Source: an uncultured Lachnospiraceae bacterium (GTDB lineage: Bacteria > Bacillota > Clostridia > Lachnospirales > Lachnospiraceae). Taken from it: DNA of 64,000 nucleotides. The first letter of the stretch is position 1, and each line of letters opens with the position of its first letter. A program made the translations under genes and the position numbers. The notes below the pieces were generated by a model. That model did not search any database. It was not told the origin of the DNA and saw nothing but the letters and a program-made list of their open reading frames with translations. The DNA lies in assembly GCA_910586755.1 (NCBI GenBank), contig CAJUJM010000043.1, positions 42,128-106,127 on the forward strand, written 5' to 3'. Positions 1 to 9,298 of the stretch are shown piece by piece.

Positions 1-864
1 GGAGAAAGCGCCGGAATAATGAAGGCTGGAGGTCTTTAAGGTTGCATAATCCTGGCATACGCCGTCCTGCTGCTGCTTTAAGATCATCTCATAGTAGGGC
101 TTGGTAAAGTCATAAGTACCGCCTACGATAGAGTTCTTGCCGTCTAAGATACCGAACAGCTGGATTGCGCTTCTCCAGGTATGATAGTGAGCGCCGTATA
201 CTTCCTGGCCCGGATCGGTAACCGTCAGCTTTCTGGCCAGCTCATCATACTGCTCAAAAGTCATATCATTGCTGGGATACTCTATGCCTGCGGCGTCAAA
301 TACGTCCTTGTTGTAGAACAGAACCCAGAAATCGCTTCTGAAAGGCAGCTCGTACAAATTGCCGTCTACGGTTACCTGATCGGTAATGCCGCCATACATG
401 CTTAAATCAATGCCGTCAGCCTGAATCTTGTCATTGAGGGGCTCTAACACTCCCTTGTTTACCAGAGTTGCGTATCCGGGAACATCCTTGATGCAGACAA
501 CGTCAAAGTCGGATCCGGATCCGGTTAATTCTGTTGCCAGTACGGTCTGGTAATCAGAGGATCCAAGGTCTACCATCTCTACGGTTACACCGGGATGGGC
601 GGCTTCAAAGGCCTCAATCAACGGCTCATAATAAGTGGTTAAGCTGATATCCCATACTGACCATTTTAAAGTAGTGTTTTCTCCGGAAGCAGCTGCGGTG
701 GTTTCCGCCGGTTTTTCCGCGTCATTGCCGGCTGCGGCTGCAGTGGTTTCAGCGGGAGCGGCCGGAGCGGCGGTGGTGGCGTCTGATGTGGAGCCTCCGC
801 ATCCAGCCAGGCTGGCGGCTGCGAGAGATGCTGCAAGTGTCAGGCTTACAAATCTTTTTTTCAT
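1..864 (-). CDS. Sugar ABC transporter substrate-binding lipoprotein (partial, C-terminus outside window)
   Basis: Family 1 extracellular solute-binding protein of a CUT1-type sugar importer, anchored outside the membrane. The start at 864 follows a GAGGAAGGAAAC ribosome site. The N-terminus is a lipoprotein signal ending in a lipobox (SLAGCGG) followed by an Ala/Thr-rich linker. The readable 288 residues include the early alpha/beta lobe with VLFYNKDVF, typical of maltose-binding-type proteins. The reading frame runs off the window start, so the C-terminus and any permease genes are not visible. It is divergent from the YesM/YesN pair, which commonly controls such an importer. The sugar is not predictable from sequence; the heparinase-like gene nearby suggests a uronate-containing oligosaccharide (inference). 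Confidence 0.9.
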   Translation of the reverse strand, partial: MKKRFVSLTLAASLAAASLAGCGGSTSDATTAAPAAPAETTAAAAGNDAEKPAETTAAASGENTTLKWSVWDISLTTYYEPLIEAFEAAHPGVTVEMVDLGSSDYQTVLATELTGSGSDFDVVCIKDVPGYATLVNKGVLEPLNDKIQADGIDLSMYGGITDQVTVDGNLYELPFRSDFWVLFYNKDVFDAAGIEYPSNDMTFEQYDELARKLTVTDPGQEVYGAHYHTWRSAIQLFGILDGKNSIVGGTYDFTKPYYEMILKQQQDGVCQDYATLKTSSLHYSGAFS

Positions 865-915
865 GTTTCCTTCCTCCTGATTTTTGTCATGTTCGTCATG
901 TTTGACTATGGCTTT

Positions 916-944
916 ATTATATCTGTTGAAACTCTCTTTCTGAA
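916..944 (-). promoter_or_regulatory. Sigma-A promoter of the partial binding-protein gene
   Basis: On the minus strand a -35 TTCAGA (939-944) and a -10 TATAAT (916-921) are separated by 17 bases, about 50 bases upstream of the start at 864. The rest of 945-1154 holds a short GAATATT/AATATTC inverted repeat near 947-970 but no convincing promoter for the kinase gene. Confidence 0.55.
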
Positions 945-1154
945 TGGAATATTGTTTAGAAAATATTCACTATTCCAATTCTTTTTTCATTTCTCCTTTA
1001 CGGCAGATTGCATAAAAATGTAAATTTCTATCCGAATCCGGTAAATTGTTATGATTTTATTTCCAATCCCCCAAAAAACTGGTATTATTATGGTAAAATT
1101 GTTTTTATGCAAAATATTACCCTCAGCGGGGTAAGAAGCTTCAGGAGACATGCA

Positions 1155-3029
1155 ATGAAATTTCCTTTTCCCAAAACTATCCGAATGAAATTGATGGCCG
1201 CCGCTGCCGGAATCACCCTGGTTATCTCTCTTTTCACCTTAACCATATATTTTTTCGTATTTCAGTCTTTTTTAAGGAAGAATCAGGTTCAGTCTTCAGA
1301 ATTTAATTTACAGCTTGTAACTGCCAATGTAGCCGACAATATGGCGGATATTATCTATTTCAGCAAGTGGACCTGCTCCAGCACCGCAGTGCTCCATTAT
1401 CTGGAGCAGCTGGGAAACGCAGACGGCCTTCCCCCCTCTGCCAGTGCGGATTCCGCCAATCTGCGGCCGCTGGCTCTTTCTTCCTTTGAACGTTTTAAGG
1501 AAGAATACCAGAACACGCCTCCCAAGGACTACATCACCCACGCCCTGATCTCCACCGCCAGCCGGAATAATTTTCTCCACATTTTAGGGCCTTCAGAGGG
1601 AAGCCGTCCTCATGCCGCAGATATTGTATATGACGCCCCCTATTTTGAAACCCTTTTCCAGGCCAGAGATTTTTCCTGGATCGGGTTAAAAGACGATTTG
1701 TTTGTCAACATCAATCCTTCCAAGGTACTTCCCATTATCCGCCCGGTATATAATGAGTTTAATTCCGATATTATCGGCTGGTCCTATTTAAGCATCAGCC
1801 AGGAACTATTTACCGATTACTTAAACGCCTATCCCCTTGGAGATGACGGTATGCTGTTTTTTACCATGGGAGATATTACCTATTATCTTAAGGACGGGGA
1901 ATTTGAGACGGCTCAGGATTTGTACACGCCTCTAAAGGAGTTAAACTCCTATTCTCTCAACGACGCTACCACGGTCCAGACCGTAGAGATGGCAGATGGA
2001 AGCAGACGGACTATGATTACCATCCCGGTGGAAGGGGTGGAGGGCTGGTCCTTCTCCCAGATTTTGTCAGAGCAGCAGTTTTCTCAGCAGAAAAAGTTCT
2101 ATTATATGTTGATTGCCGGAATCTGTCTGACTATCTCCTGTCTGGGCCTGCTTCTGATGGTTCTGTTAAACCGGATTATTAACGTGCCGGTAAAAGCCAT
2201 CAAACAAAAAATTGACGCCGTATCTCAGGGGGATTTTTCCAGAGATCCGTCCATCGAGTGGAACCATGAGCTGGGTGATATCGGAAAGGGCATCAACTCC
2301 CTGTCCGCCAGCATTGTCATTCTTATGGACAAGCGGATCGAGGATGAACGACACAAAAAAGATTTGGAGTATCAGATTCTTCAAAGCCAGATTAATCCTC
2401 ATTTCCTCTACAATACTTTAAATTCTATTAAATGGATGGCAACCATCCAGGGAGCAGGAGGTATTGCGGAAATGACCACTGCTCTGGCACGGCTGATGAA
2501 AAATGTTTCCAAGGGCACCAACTTGCCCATTACTCTTCGGGAAGAGCTGGAGCTGGTAAAGGATTATTTTCTGATTCTCCAGTACCGGTACGGCGGCAGC
2601 ATTTCTCTGGACTGTACGGTCCTGAGTGAAGATCTCTATGACTGCCGGATTCACCGGTTTACTCTTCAGCCTATTATTGAAAATTCCATGTTTCATGGCA
2701 TCGAGCCAAAGGGTCAGGCCGGAAAAATTACGGTTACCGCTATGGCGGAAACCGCCAGTTTCGGCAAAGTCCTGCGGATTTCCGTTACCGACAACGGCGT
2801 CGGCATGTCCCAGGAAACCATTGAAAAAGTCCTTCACGGGGATGAGACTGCCAGCGCCGACTTTTTCCGCCATGTAGGTATTAACAACGTAAACCGGCGG
2901 ATCCAATACGCTTACGGAGAAAACTATGGCATTTCTATTACCAGCCAGGTAGGCAGTTACACCACCACCACCATTACTATTCCTTATTCAACGGAGGAAA
3001 ATTATGATAAAGCTATTGATTGTAGATGA
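1155..3029 (+). CDS. YesM/LytS-type sensor histidine kinase
   Basis: Membrane sensor kinase of the YesM (His_kinase) family. The open frame begins at 1008, but I choose ATG 1155 because AGGAG lies 7 bases before it and the upstream residues are unlike a signal anchor; this gives 624 residues. Order: transmembrane helix about 13-37, extracellular sensor region about 38-312, second helix about 316-340, HAMP about 341-393, phosphoacceptor motif NPHFLYNTLN with His416, and an HATPase domain with DNGVGM near 546. It overlaps the response-regulator gene by 26 bases, so the two are translationally coupled. It most likely senses an extracellular sugar or the loaded binding protein and drives the importer and heparinase genes (inference). 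Confidence 0.93.
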   Translation: MKFPFPKTIRMKLMAAAAGITLVISLFTLTIYFFVFQSFLRKNQVQSSEFNLQLVTANVADNMADIIYFSKWTCSSTAVLHYLEQLGNADGLPPSASADSANLRPLALSSFERFKEEYQNTPPKDYITHALISTASRNNFLHILGPSEGSRPHAADIVYDAPYFETLFQARDFSWIGLKDDLFVNINPSKVLPIIRPVYNEFNSDIIGWSYLSISQELFTDYLNAYPLGDDGMLFFTMGDITYYLKDGEFETAQDLYTPLKELNSYSLNDATTVQTVEMADGSRRTMITIPVEGVEGWSFSQILSEQQFSQQKKFYYMLIAGICLTISCLGLLLMVLLNRIINVPVKAIKQKIDAVSQGDFSRDPSIEWNHELGDIGKGINSLSASIVILMDKRIEDERHKKDLEYQILQSQINPHFLYNTLNSIKWMATIQGAGGIAEMTTALARLMKNVSKGTNLPITLREELELVKDYFLILQYRYGGSISLDCTVLSEDLYDCRIHRFTLQPIIENSMFHGIEPKGQAGKITVTAMAETASFGKVLRISVTDNGVGMSQETIEKVLHGDETASADFFRHVGINNVNRRIQYAYGENYGISITSQVGSYTTTTITIPYSTEENYDKAIDCR

Positions 3030-4623
3030 TGAACCTCTGGTTCAGATTGGCATTAAATCCATGCTGAACTGGGCAGACTACGGCATTGAGGTATGCGGCA
3101 CCGCCATGAACGGCCAGGCCGCCCTTTCCATGATCGAAGAATTCGCCCCGGAGCTGGTAATCACGGATATTAAGATGCCTATTTTAAACGGCCTCGATCT
3201 GGTAAAGCAATGCCGGGAACTGTACGGCCCCATTCCGGTCTTTATTGTCCTCACCAGTTATGAAGAGTTCCAGCTTGTCCGCACCGCCCTGTCTTACCAG
3301 GTAACCGACTATTTAATTAAGCTGGAGCTGGACCCGGACTCTCTGGCTCAGTCTATCAGGCGGGCCTTAGACCGGCTGGAAGAACAGAAAGTCAGCGCAG
3401 CTTATAAGGCTGCCGGCGGAAAGCCTCTTCTCCAGGGCTATCAGGATAAATTTTTCCTGCGGCTTTTGCACAACCTGTTTGACAGCGAGGAGCAGTTTCT
3501 CCTTCAGGTGGCGGATTTAAAGCTTGATTTTCAGGATTCCTGCTATATAGCCGCCCACTGTGAGATCCACGAATCCGGTCAGGCCGAGCTGGGGCATCTC
3601 CAGCTTATGAACCTGTACTCCAGCAGCCTGCAGATGGTTCGGGAGATCCTTTCCCGTTATCTCTCCTGCTATGTAGTTTCCCTGGATTTGAAACATTTTT
3701 CCCTGATTTTCCATTTTCCTTCTGTGGAAGAAACGGATTGGGAGCAGATTTCCAAAGGGCTTGACAACACATGCAGCATGGTCCACAATTACTTTAATGT
3801 GTGGGTGTCCGCCGGATTAGGCGCGCCTGTGGAAAACCCCCTTTTAATCTCCCGCTCCTATCAGGAGTCCAGACAGGCGGCCGCAATGACAAATCCCGGC
3901 CATCCTGTCGCTTTTTTCCGGGATATTGAAGAGGGGGACGACGCCTTCCATAACTACTTTAATATGTCCGTATTTAAAGAAGCCATCAAGCAGGCTTTTG
4001 AGGAGTTTGACACAGATGCCCTGGAAAATACCATCGAAGAAATGTGCCTGCTCTTTTCCTCCAGCTCCTGCCGCCTTCTCCAGGCTGTGGACGGGGCCTG
4101 CAACATCCTCTATCTGGCAATTTCCCTCCTTCCGGAAGGCGAGGACACAGTAGCCGGAATTTTCCAGGATACCCCGGGAGGTTACCGGGCTATTTACCGG
4201 GCTGCCACCACCCGCCAGGTTGTGGACTGGCTGGAAACTTTAAAGAACGGCCTGTGCCAGGTCCTTAAATCCAAGCGCAAGTCCTATAAGGATCATGTGA
4301 TTACCAATATCCAGCGCTATATTGACAATCACGTAGAGGATCGGCTTCTCCTCAACGAGGTGGCCGGAGTTTTTGGCCTGAGCCCCAATTATTTAAGCTC
4401 CCTGTTTAAAAAGACCTGCAACATTGGTTTTACAGAATATGTAACCCAGAAAAAAATCAGCCTGGCAAAAACCCTTTTGCTGGAACAGAATATGAAAATT
4501 TATGAGGTGGCGGATCGTCTGAGTTTTAAGAGCGCCTTTTATTTCAGCAAAGTATTTAAAAAAGTGGAGGGGATTTCCCCCAGAGATTTCATCCAGCAGC
4601 ACACCGGAGAAATTCCCGTCTAA
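3004..4623 (+). CDS. YesN-type AraC-family response regulator
   Basis: Cytoplasmic transcription activator of 539 residues paired with the YesM-like kinase. An N-terminal receiver domain carries D8, D9 and the phosphoacceptor D55 (TDIKMP); the receiver ends in DYLIKLELD, where the usual Lys-Pro is Lys-Leu, a common variant in this regulator class. A long central region, about 150-420, resembles the linker of YesN proteins. The C-terminus (about 430-535) is a double helix-turn-helix AraC domain with LSPNYLSSLFKK and SFKSAFYFSKVFKK. The start is preceded by GGAGG inside the kinase 3' end. The likely targets are the divergent importer and the heparinase-like gene downstream. Confidence 0.93.
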   Translation: MIKLLIVDDEPLVQIGIKSMLNWADYGIEVCGTAMNGQAALSMIEEFAPELVITDIKMPILNGLDLVKQCRELYGPIPVFIVLTSYEEFQLVRTALSYQVTDYLIKLELDPDSLAQSIRRALDRLEEQKVSAAYKAAGGKPLLQGYQDKFFLRLLHNLFDSEEQFLLQVADLKLDFQDSCYIAAHCEIHESGQAELGHLQLMNLYSSSLQMVREILSRYLSCYVVSLDLKHFSLIFHFPSVEETDWEQISKGLDNTCSMVHNYFNVWVSAGLGAPVENPLLISRSYQESRQAAAMTNPGHPVAFFRDIEEGDDAFHNYFNMSVFKEAIKQAFEEFDTDALENTIEEMCLLFSSSSCRLLQAVDGACNILYLAISLLPEGEDTVAGIFQDTPGGYRAIYRAATTRQVVDWLETLKNGLCQVLKSKRKSYKDHVITNIQRYIDNHVEDRLLLNEVAGVFGLSPNYLSSLFKKTCNIGFTEYVTQKKISLAKTLLLEQNMKIYEVADRLSFKSAFYFSKVFKKVEGISPRDFIQQHTGEIPV

Positions 4624-4654
4624 TCTACATACAGTAAATTCAGGAGGTATAACC

Positions 4655-6574
4655 ATGTTTACCGAAATTTTTCACACTTTAACCTGCTGTCAGGGAGATT
4701 CCCTCTCTCTCTGTCCCTTCACACCCTATCCCCCGGCTTCGGATCGGGCTGCCTGGCAGGGCCTTTCCCCTTCCCTGAAAGATGCCTTGCTAAAAAACGG
4801 CCGGGAATTTCTCCACTATGAATACCCGGTGCTGCAGGCAACGGATTATATGGATTTTTGCCGTACCGGCAACCGGCAGCGTTATCAGGAACGGCTGTTT
4901 AACCGCCGAATTGCATTAAACCATCTGATTCTCGCAGAGTGTGTAGAATATGAAGGGCGGTTTCTGGACGATATTTTAAACGGAATTTTCGCTGTCTGTG
5001 AGGAAACGGCCTGGCAGCTTCCCGCCCACAATACTTATATACGGGACACTCCTCAGCTGATTCTTCCCGATGTAAACCGGCCTGTAGTGGATCTGTTTGC
5101 TGCCGAAACAGGAGCCCTTTTGGCCTGCGCCGGGTATCTTTTAAAGGATGCTTTGGACAAAATCAGTCCGGTTATTTTAGGAATGATTGGGAAAAATTTA
5201 GAAATTCGGATTTTTACTCCCTATTTAAAGGAGCATTTCTGGTGGATGGGGGATGGGAAGAGTCATATGAACAACTGGACCTCCTGGTGCACCCAGAATG
5301 TATTAATGGCGGCGGCTTTTTATAAGGGCTGGGACAGGCCTTCGGGGTCTGCCGGGTCTTTTTCCATGAAAGCCATATTAGAAAAAGCCTGCCAAAGCCT
5401 GGACTACTTTTTAGATGAATATGGCCCTGACGGCTGCTGCGATGAAGGAGCCCAGTATTACCGCCACGCCGGCCTGACCCTGTTTGGAGCCATGGAGGTG
5501 CTTAACAAAATCACAGGAGATGCCTTCTCCTCCCTGTACAAGGAAGAAAAAATCCGCAATATTGCCTCTTATATTTTCCATGTTCATGTAGCGGGGCCTT
5601 ATTATGTAAACTTTGCAGACTGCTCTCCCATTGCCGGACGATGCGGGGCAAGAGAATTTTTATTTGGAAAGCGAACAAATAATCCGGAGCTTATGACCTT
5701 TGCGGCTAAGGATTATCTGGAAAGCGATGACCAGCTTATTTTTGATGAGCACAACCTGTTTTACCACCTTCAGGCTGTCTTTACCCATCAGGAACTTTTA
5801 GACTGGGACAGCTTTCGGCCCCTGTCCTATCCGGATCTTTACTACCCCAGCGCCGGGGTGTTTTTAGCCCGGGACAAAATTTTGTGTCTGGCAGTAAAAG
5901 CCGGGGACAATGATGACAGCCACAATCACAATGACGTAGGAAGCTTTACCATCTATAAAGACGGAAAGCCCCTCTTTATTGACGTGGGGGTGGAAACCTA
6001 TCAGCAGAAAACATTTTCTCCGGAGCGCTATGAAATCTGGACCATGCAGTCCCGGTTCCATAACCTGCCTTCCTTTGGAGATGACACGGGGATTACCGCC
6101 AGCGACAACATCCCCTTAACTGCCGGGGGAATTATTCAAAAGGCCGGGGAAGCCTACAGGGCCTGCCAGGTTGACACCCACTTTGGGCCGGACGCTTCCC
6201 GGATCTCCTTAGAAATCGCCCCTGCTTACGGGGATGCAAGGGTCCTGTCTTACTGCCGGACAGCCGTCCTCCATAAAGCCGGTTCCGATTGTCCCGATGA
6301 AAAGCCTTATATCACCATTATGGATACCTACAGGACTGAGGACCTGCCTGTAACCCTGTCCCTGATGACATACGAAAAACCGGTTCTCACCGCCCCGGGC
6401 TGCCTGACTGTAGGCAATCTGGGTGCTTGCCAGATTACTGGCGCTTCCCAGATTGCCATAGAAGCCATTCCCATTACCGACCCCCGCTTAAAGGGAGCCT
6501 GGAAGCATGAGATCTACCGGTGTCTGGTCTTTCTTCCCGCCGGCTGCGGGGAGGTTGTGATGATCATTGGGTAG
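4655..6574 (+). CDS. Heparinase II/III family protein
   Basis: A 639-residue protein of the heparinase II/III (PL12/PL21-like) group: a helical alpha/alpha-toroid N-terminal half, then the beta-sandwich heparinase domain beginning near 410 with DNDDSHNHNDVGSF and IDVGVETY. There is no signal peptide, so it probably acts in the cytoplasm on imported unsaturated or uronate-containing oligosaccharides. AGGAGG lies 6-8 bases before the start. It is 31 bases behind the YesN gene, so likely in the same transcript. It converges with the PTS gene with only two bases between the stop codons. Lyase activity and substrate are inferred from family only. Confidence 0.82.
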   Translation: MFTEIFHTLTCCQGDSLSLCPFTPYPPASDRAAWQGLSPSLKDALLKNGREFLHYEYPVLQATDYMDFCRTGNRQRYQERLFNRRIALNHLILAECVEYEGRFLDDILNGIFAVCEETAWQLPAHNTYIRDTPQLILPDVNRPVVDLFAAETGALLACAGYLLKDALDKISPVILGMIGKNLEIRIFTPYLKEHFWWMGDGKSHMNNWTSWCTQNVLMAAAFYKGWDRPSGSAGSFSMKAILEKACQSLDYFLDEYGPDGCCDEGAQYYRHAGLTLFGAMEVLNKITGDAFSSLYKEEKIRNIASYIFHVHVAGPYYVNFADCSPIAGRCGAREFLFGKRTNNPELMTFAAKDYLESDDQLIFDEHNLFYHLQAVFTHQELLDWDSFRPLSYPDLYYPSAGVFLARDKILCLAVKAGDNDDSHNHNDVGSFTIYKDGKPLFIDVGVETYQQKTFSPERYEIWTMQSRFHNLPSFGDDTGITASDNIPLTAGGIIQKAGEAYRACQVDTHFGPDASRISLEIAPAYGDARVLSYCRTAVLHKAGSDCPDEKPYITIMDTYRTEDLPVTLSLMTYEKPVLTAPGCLTVGNLGACQITGASQIAIEAIPITDPRLKGAWKHEIYRCLVFLPAGCGEVVMIIG

Positions 6575-6576
6575 GG

Positions 6577-8439
6577 TTATCCCAACTGTTCCAATACCCA
6601 TTCCACATCATCTGTAGTCTTTAAGGTCTCCAGTCTGGCCGGATCTTCCAAAAGAGTACAGAGCTTGCTTAAAAGGTCTAAATGTTCATCGCCAATGCCC
6701 GCGATACCGAATACAAGCTGAGCCTTCTCAGCTCCAAAGTCCACGCCTTCCGGATATTGGAAGAATACAATGCCTGTTTTCTTAACGGTATCCTTGGCCT
6801 GTGTAGTACCATGAGGAATGGCCACTCCCATACCAATGTAGGTGGAGACAAGCTTTTCTCTCTCCTGCATAGCCGCTACATAAGTTCCGTCCACGTAGCC
6901 CAGCTTTTCCAGCAGGTCGCCTGCAGCCTGAATGGCCTCCTCTTTGGTAACCGGCTTCTGACCCAGCCGGATTCCCTCCTTGATAATTACCTGCTTCTTT
7001 ACCGGTACGTCCGGGATAATAATATCGGTGTTCTCCCCTGCTGGAGCTGCCGGAGCGTCTCCTGTGGTAAGCTGCACGTACAGAGCATCCAGCGCCGGGT
7101 CAGCCAGGAAGTTTCCGATGGTAATAAGCTGAGCCTGAGGAGCGGATTTTTTGGCCCGGTCAGCCAGAGTCGTCTGTACCACTGCGATATCGCAGTCAGA
7201 AGGAATATTGTCTACTGAGGTGTTAATTACCGTAATATCCGGGCGGTTTGCTTTTAAGCGGTTGCGGAACTTGGTTGCGCCCATTGCGGATGAACCCATT
7301 CCTGCGTCGCAGGCGAAAACGATTTTCTTAATTTCCGTAGATTTTTCAATGGTGCCGGGAACCGGCGCCTGCCCCTTAGCCTGAGCCTTCATAGCAGCCA
7401 TTTCGCTCTGTGCTTCCTCCAGGCTCTTCTCTCCCGCCATTTTTACGATTGGTGATGCAATTACAAAAGAAACGCCTGCGGCAATAAGCACTCCCACAAT
7501 GGTCTTTAACATATCCGGACCTGGGGTCATCATCAAATATGCGATAATAGAGCCGGGGGAAGCCGGGCCTACCAATCCGCAGCCGGTAAGATTATACCAA
7601 AGGATTGCTGCCGCATTGCCTGCCATAGGAGCGATGATTACCAGAGGGTTCATTAATATATAAGGGAAATAAATCTCATGAATACCGCCTAACAGGTGGA
7701 TGATAACCGCACCCGGAGCGGAATCCTTCGTTGCCTTATCCTTACAAAACAGCATGTATGCCAGCAAAACGCCAAGGCCGGGACCAGGGTTGGTTTCCAG
7801 CATGTACATAATGGATTTTCCTGCTGACGCTGCCTGGGAAGTGGCAATGGGAGTAAACACGCCATGATTAATGGCATTATTTAAAAACAGTACCTTGGCC
7901 GGTTCAATAAATATGGAAACCAGAGGCAGCAGGCTGTTCTCCACCAAAATATTAACGCCTGCGGAAAGCACAGCCAGAATACCGCTCATAACCGGGCCGA
8001 TTATGACATAGCCCAGCATCGCTAAAATCATACCCATAATGCCTGCGGAAAAATTGTTAATCAACATCTCAAAGCCTGCAGGCATACGGCCTTCCATTAT
8101 CTCGTCAAACTTTTTCACACAGAAGCCCGCCAGAGGACCCATTACCATGGCGGCCATCAGCATGGTAATATCTGTATTGCTCATAATTGCGCCGATTACC
8201 GCGATAGAGCCTACTACCCGGCCCCTGTCGCCGCCGATCATCCGGCCGCCGGTAGAGGCAATAAGAATGGGAATCAAATAGGTCAGCATAGGACCTACCA
8301 TACTGTTAAACCCTTTATGAGGCATCCAGCCGGTATCGATGAAAAATGCCGCCAGGAAACCAAAGGCAATTAATGCTCCGATATTAGGCATTACCATTGC
8401 CGATAAAAATTTACCAAAACGCTGTACGCTTGTTTTCAA
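6577..8439 (-). CDS. mtlA: PTS mannitol-type transporter subunit EIICBA
   Basis: Membrane phosphotransferase permease of 620 residues that imports and phosphorylates a hexitol. The frame opens at 8556, but I place the start at TTG 8439: GGAGGGG lies 7-9 bases upstream and the product then begins KTSVQRFGKFLSAMVMPNIG, aligning with known MtlA N-termini. Order: EIIC membrane domain about 1-340, EIIB with the Cys loop CDAGMGSSAMG, and EIIA with the phosphohistidine motif IPHGT. Last gene of the operon pfkB-dehydrogenase-deoR-EIICBA, 43 bases behind the repressor. No MtlD-type dehydrogenase is present, so the substrate could be mannitol or a related hexitol; the neighbouring Zn-dehydrogenase would handle its phosphate (see findings). 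Confidence 0.9.
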   Translation of the reverse strand: MKTSVQRFGKFLSAMVMPNIGALIAFGFLAAFFIDTGWMPHKGFNSMVGPMLTYLIPILIASTGGRMIGGDRGRVVGSIAVIGAIMSNTDITMLMAAMVMGPLAGFCVKKFDEIMEGRMPAGFEMLINNFSAGIMGMILAMLGYVIIGPVMSGILAVLSAGVNILVENSLLPLVSIFIEPAKVLFLNNAINHGVFTPIATSQAASAGKSIMYMLETNPGPGLGVLLAYMLFCKDKATKDSAPGAVIIHLLGGIHEIYFPYILMNPLVIIAPMAGNAAAILWYNLTGCGLVGPASPGSIIAYLMMTPGPDMLKTIVGVLIAAGVSFVIASPIVKMAGEKSLEEAQSEMAAMKAQAKGQAPVPGTIEKSTEIKKIVFACDAGMGSSAMGATKFRNRLKANRPDITVINTSVDNIPSDCDIAVVQTTLADRAKKSAPQAQLITIGNFLADPALDALYVQLTTGDAPAAPAGENTDIIIPDVPVKKQVIIKEGIRLGQKPVTKEEAIQAAGDLLEKLGYVDGTYVAAMQEREKLVSTYIGMGVAIPHGTTQAKDTVKKTGIVFFQYPEGVDFGAEKAQLVFGIAGIGDEHLDLLSKLCTLLEDPARLETLKTTDDVEWVLEQLG

Positions 8440-8482
8440 AACAAATCCCCTCCATTTTATCCTGACAATGGAGAACTGATTT

Positions 8483-9244
8483 TTATAAAACCCGGACCCC
8501 CCGCGCCCTGCACTGGGAAAGAAATTCCTCCGGAAGCTTTCCATCTGAAACCACAATATCTATGTCTTCCAGACCGCAGACCGTAAAGCTGCATTTTACA
8601 TCTATTTTCGATGAGTCCATCAGAACGATAACCTGATCCGACTGGCGGATGGCCGTTTGCTTTAAAAAAGCCTCGTCGCTGATTCCGCAGGAAAACCCGG
8701 ACAAAGAATGATATCCGGTAATCCCTAAAAAGGACTGATAGAAATTCACCCGTTCCAGATCCTTAATAGCAGAATAGCCAAATACACTCTGGCTGTACCG
8801 GTTCAGCCTTCCTCCCGGTATCATAACCGTTGGAAGGGACAAACCTGCCAGCTCCGTGGCGCAGCTTAAGCCTGTGGTATAGATTAAATTGGATTGATCC
8901 GGAAACAGCCTTGCAAAAGCAGTGGTAGTGCTGCCGGAATCCAGATAAATCGTGGTATCCGGATGAAGCAGAGACAACGCTTTTTCCGCAATTCTCTGCT
9001 TTTCCGGAATGTTCCGGCAAGATTTGCGGTTCAGAAAATCATCGGTTCCAATGAGGATCTGTACGGATTTTGCTCCTCCGTGAACCCTGAGAATCCGGTT
9101 TGCTTCATCTAAAAGCTTTAAGTCCGTGCGGAGCGTCATCTCCGATACATTGGGAAACGCTTCCTTCAGCTGGGCAAAGCTGACGGTTCCTTTGTCATTA
9201 ATCAGTTCTACTATCGCATTTCTGCGAAGTTCCATTGAATCCAT
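8483..9244 (-). CDS. DeoR/GlpR-family transcriptional repressor
   Basis: A 253-residue repressor of sugar catabolism. I choose ATG 9244 (MDSMELRRNAIVELI) because GGAGG stands six bases upstream; the longer frame to 9295 adds residues unlike the family. The N-terminal winged helix contains VSEMTLRTDLKLLDEANRI, and the C-terminal sugar-phosphate isomerase-like sensor has LDSGSTTTAFA and DSSKID. It lies inside the PTS operon and probably responds to a hexitol or hexulose phosphate made by its neighbours. The candidate operator is the palindrome at 11626-11638, just after the operon's -10 box. Confidence 0.9.
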   Translation of the reverse strand: MDSMELRRNAIVELINDKGTVSFAQLKEAFPNVSEMTLRTDLKLLDEANRILRVHGGAKSVQILIGTDDFLNRKSCRNIPEKQRIAEKALSLLHPDTTIYLDSGSTTTAFARLFPDQSNLIYTTGLSCATELAGLSLPTVMIPGGRLNRYSQSVFGYSAIKDLERVNFYQSFLGITGYHSLSGFSCGISDEAFLKQTAIRQSDQVIVLMDSSKIDVKCSFTVCGLEDIDIVVSDGKLPEEFLSQCRARGVRVL

Positions 9245-9298
9245 AGGTTGCCTCCAGTCTGTGCTGAAATATGCACAGACCGGATATTTCAGCACGTA

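Noticed and set aside
1008..1154. N-terminal extension of the histidine kinase from ATG 1008
   Set aside because: No ribosome site there, the extension is polar and unlike the family, and ATG 1155 has a well-spaced AGGAG.
2418..2906. A 162-codon minus-strand frame inside the histidine kinase gene
   Set aside because: It is antisense to the conserved kinase catalytic domain and shows no coding features.
6682..7218. A 178-codon plus-strand frame opposite the EIIA/EIIB part of the PTS gene
   Set aside because: Antisense shadow of conserved domains; no start signals.
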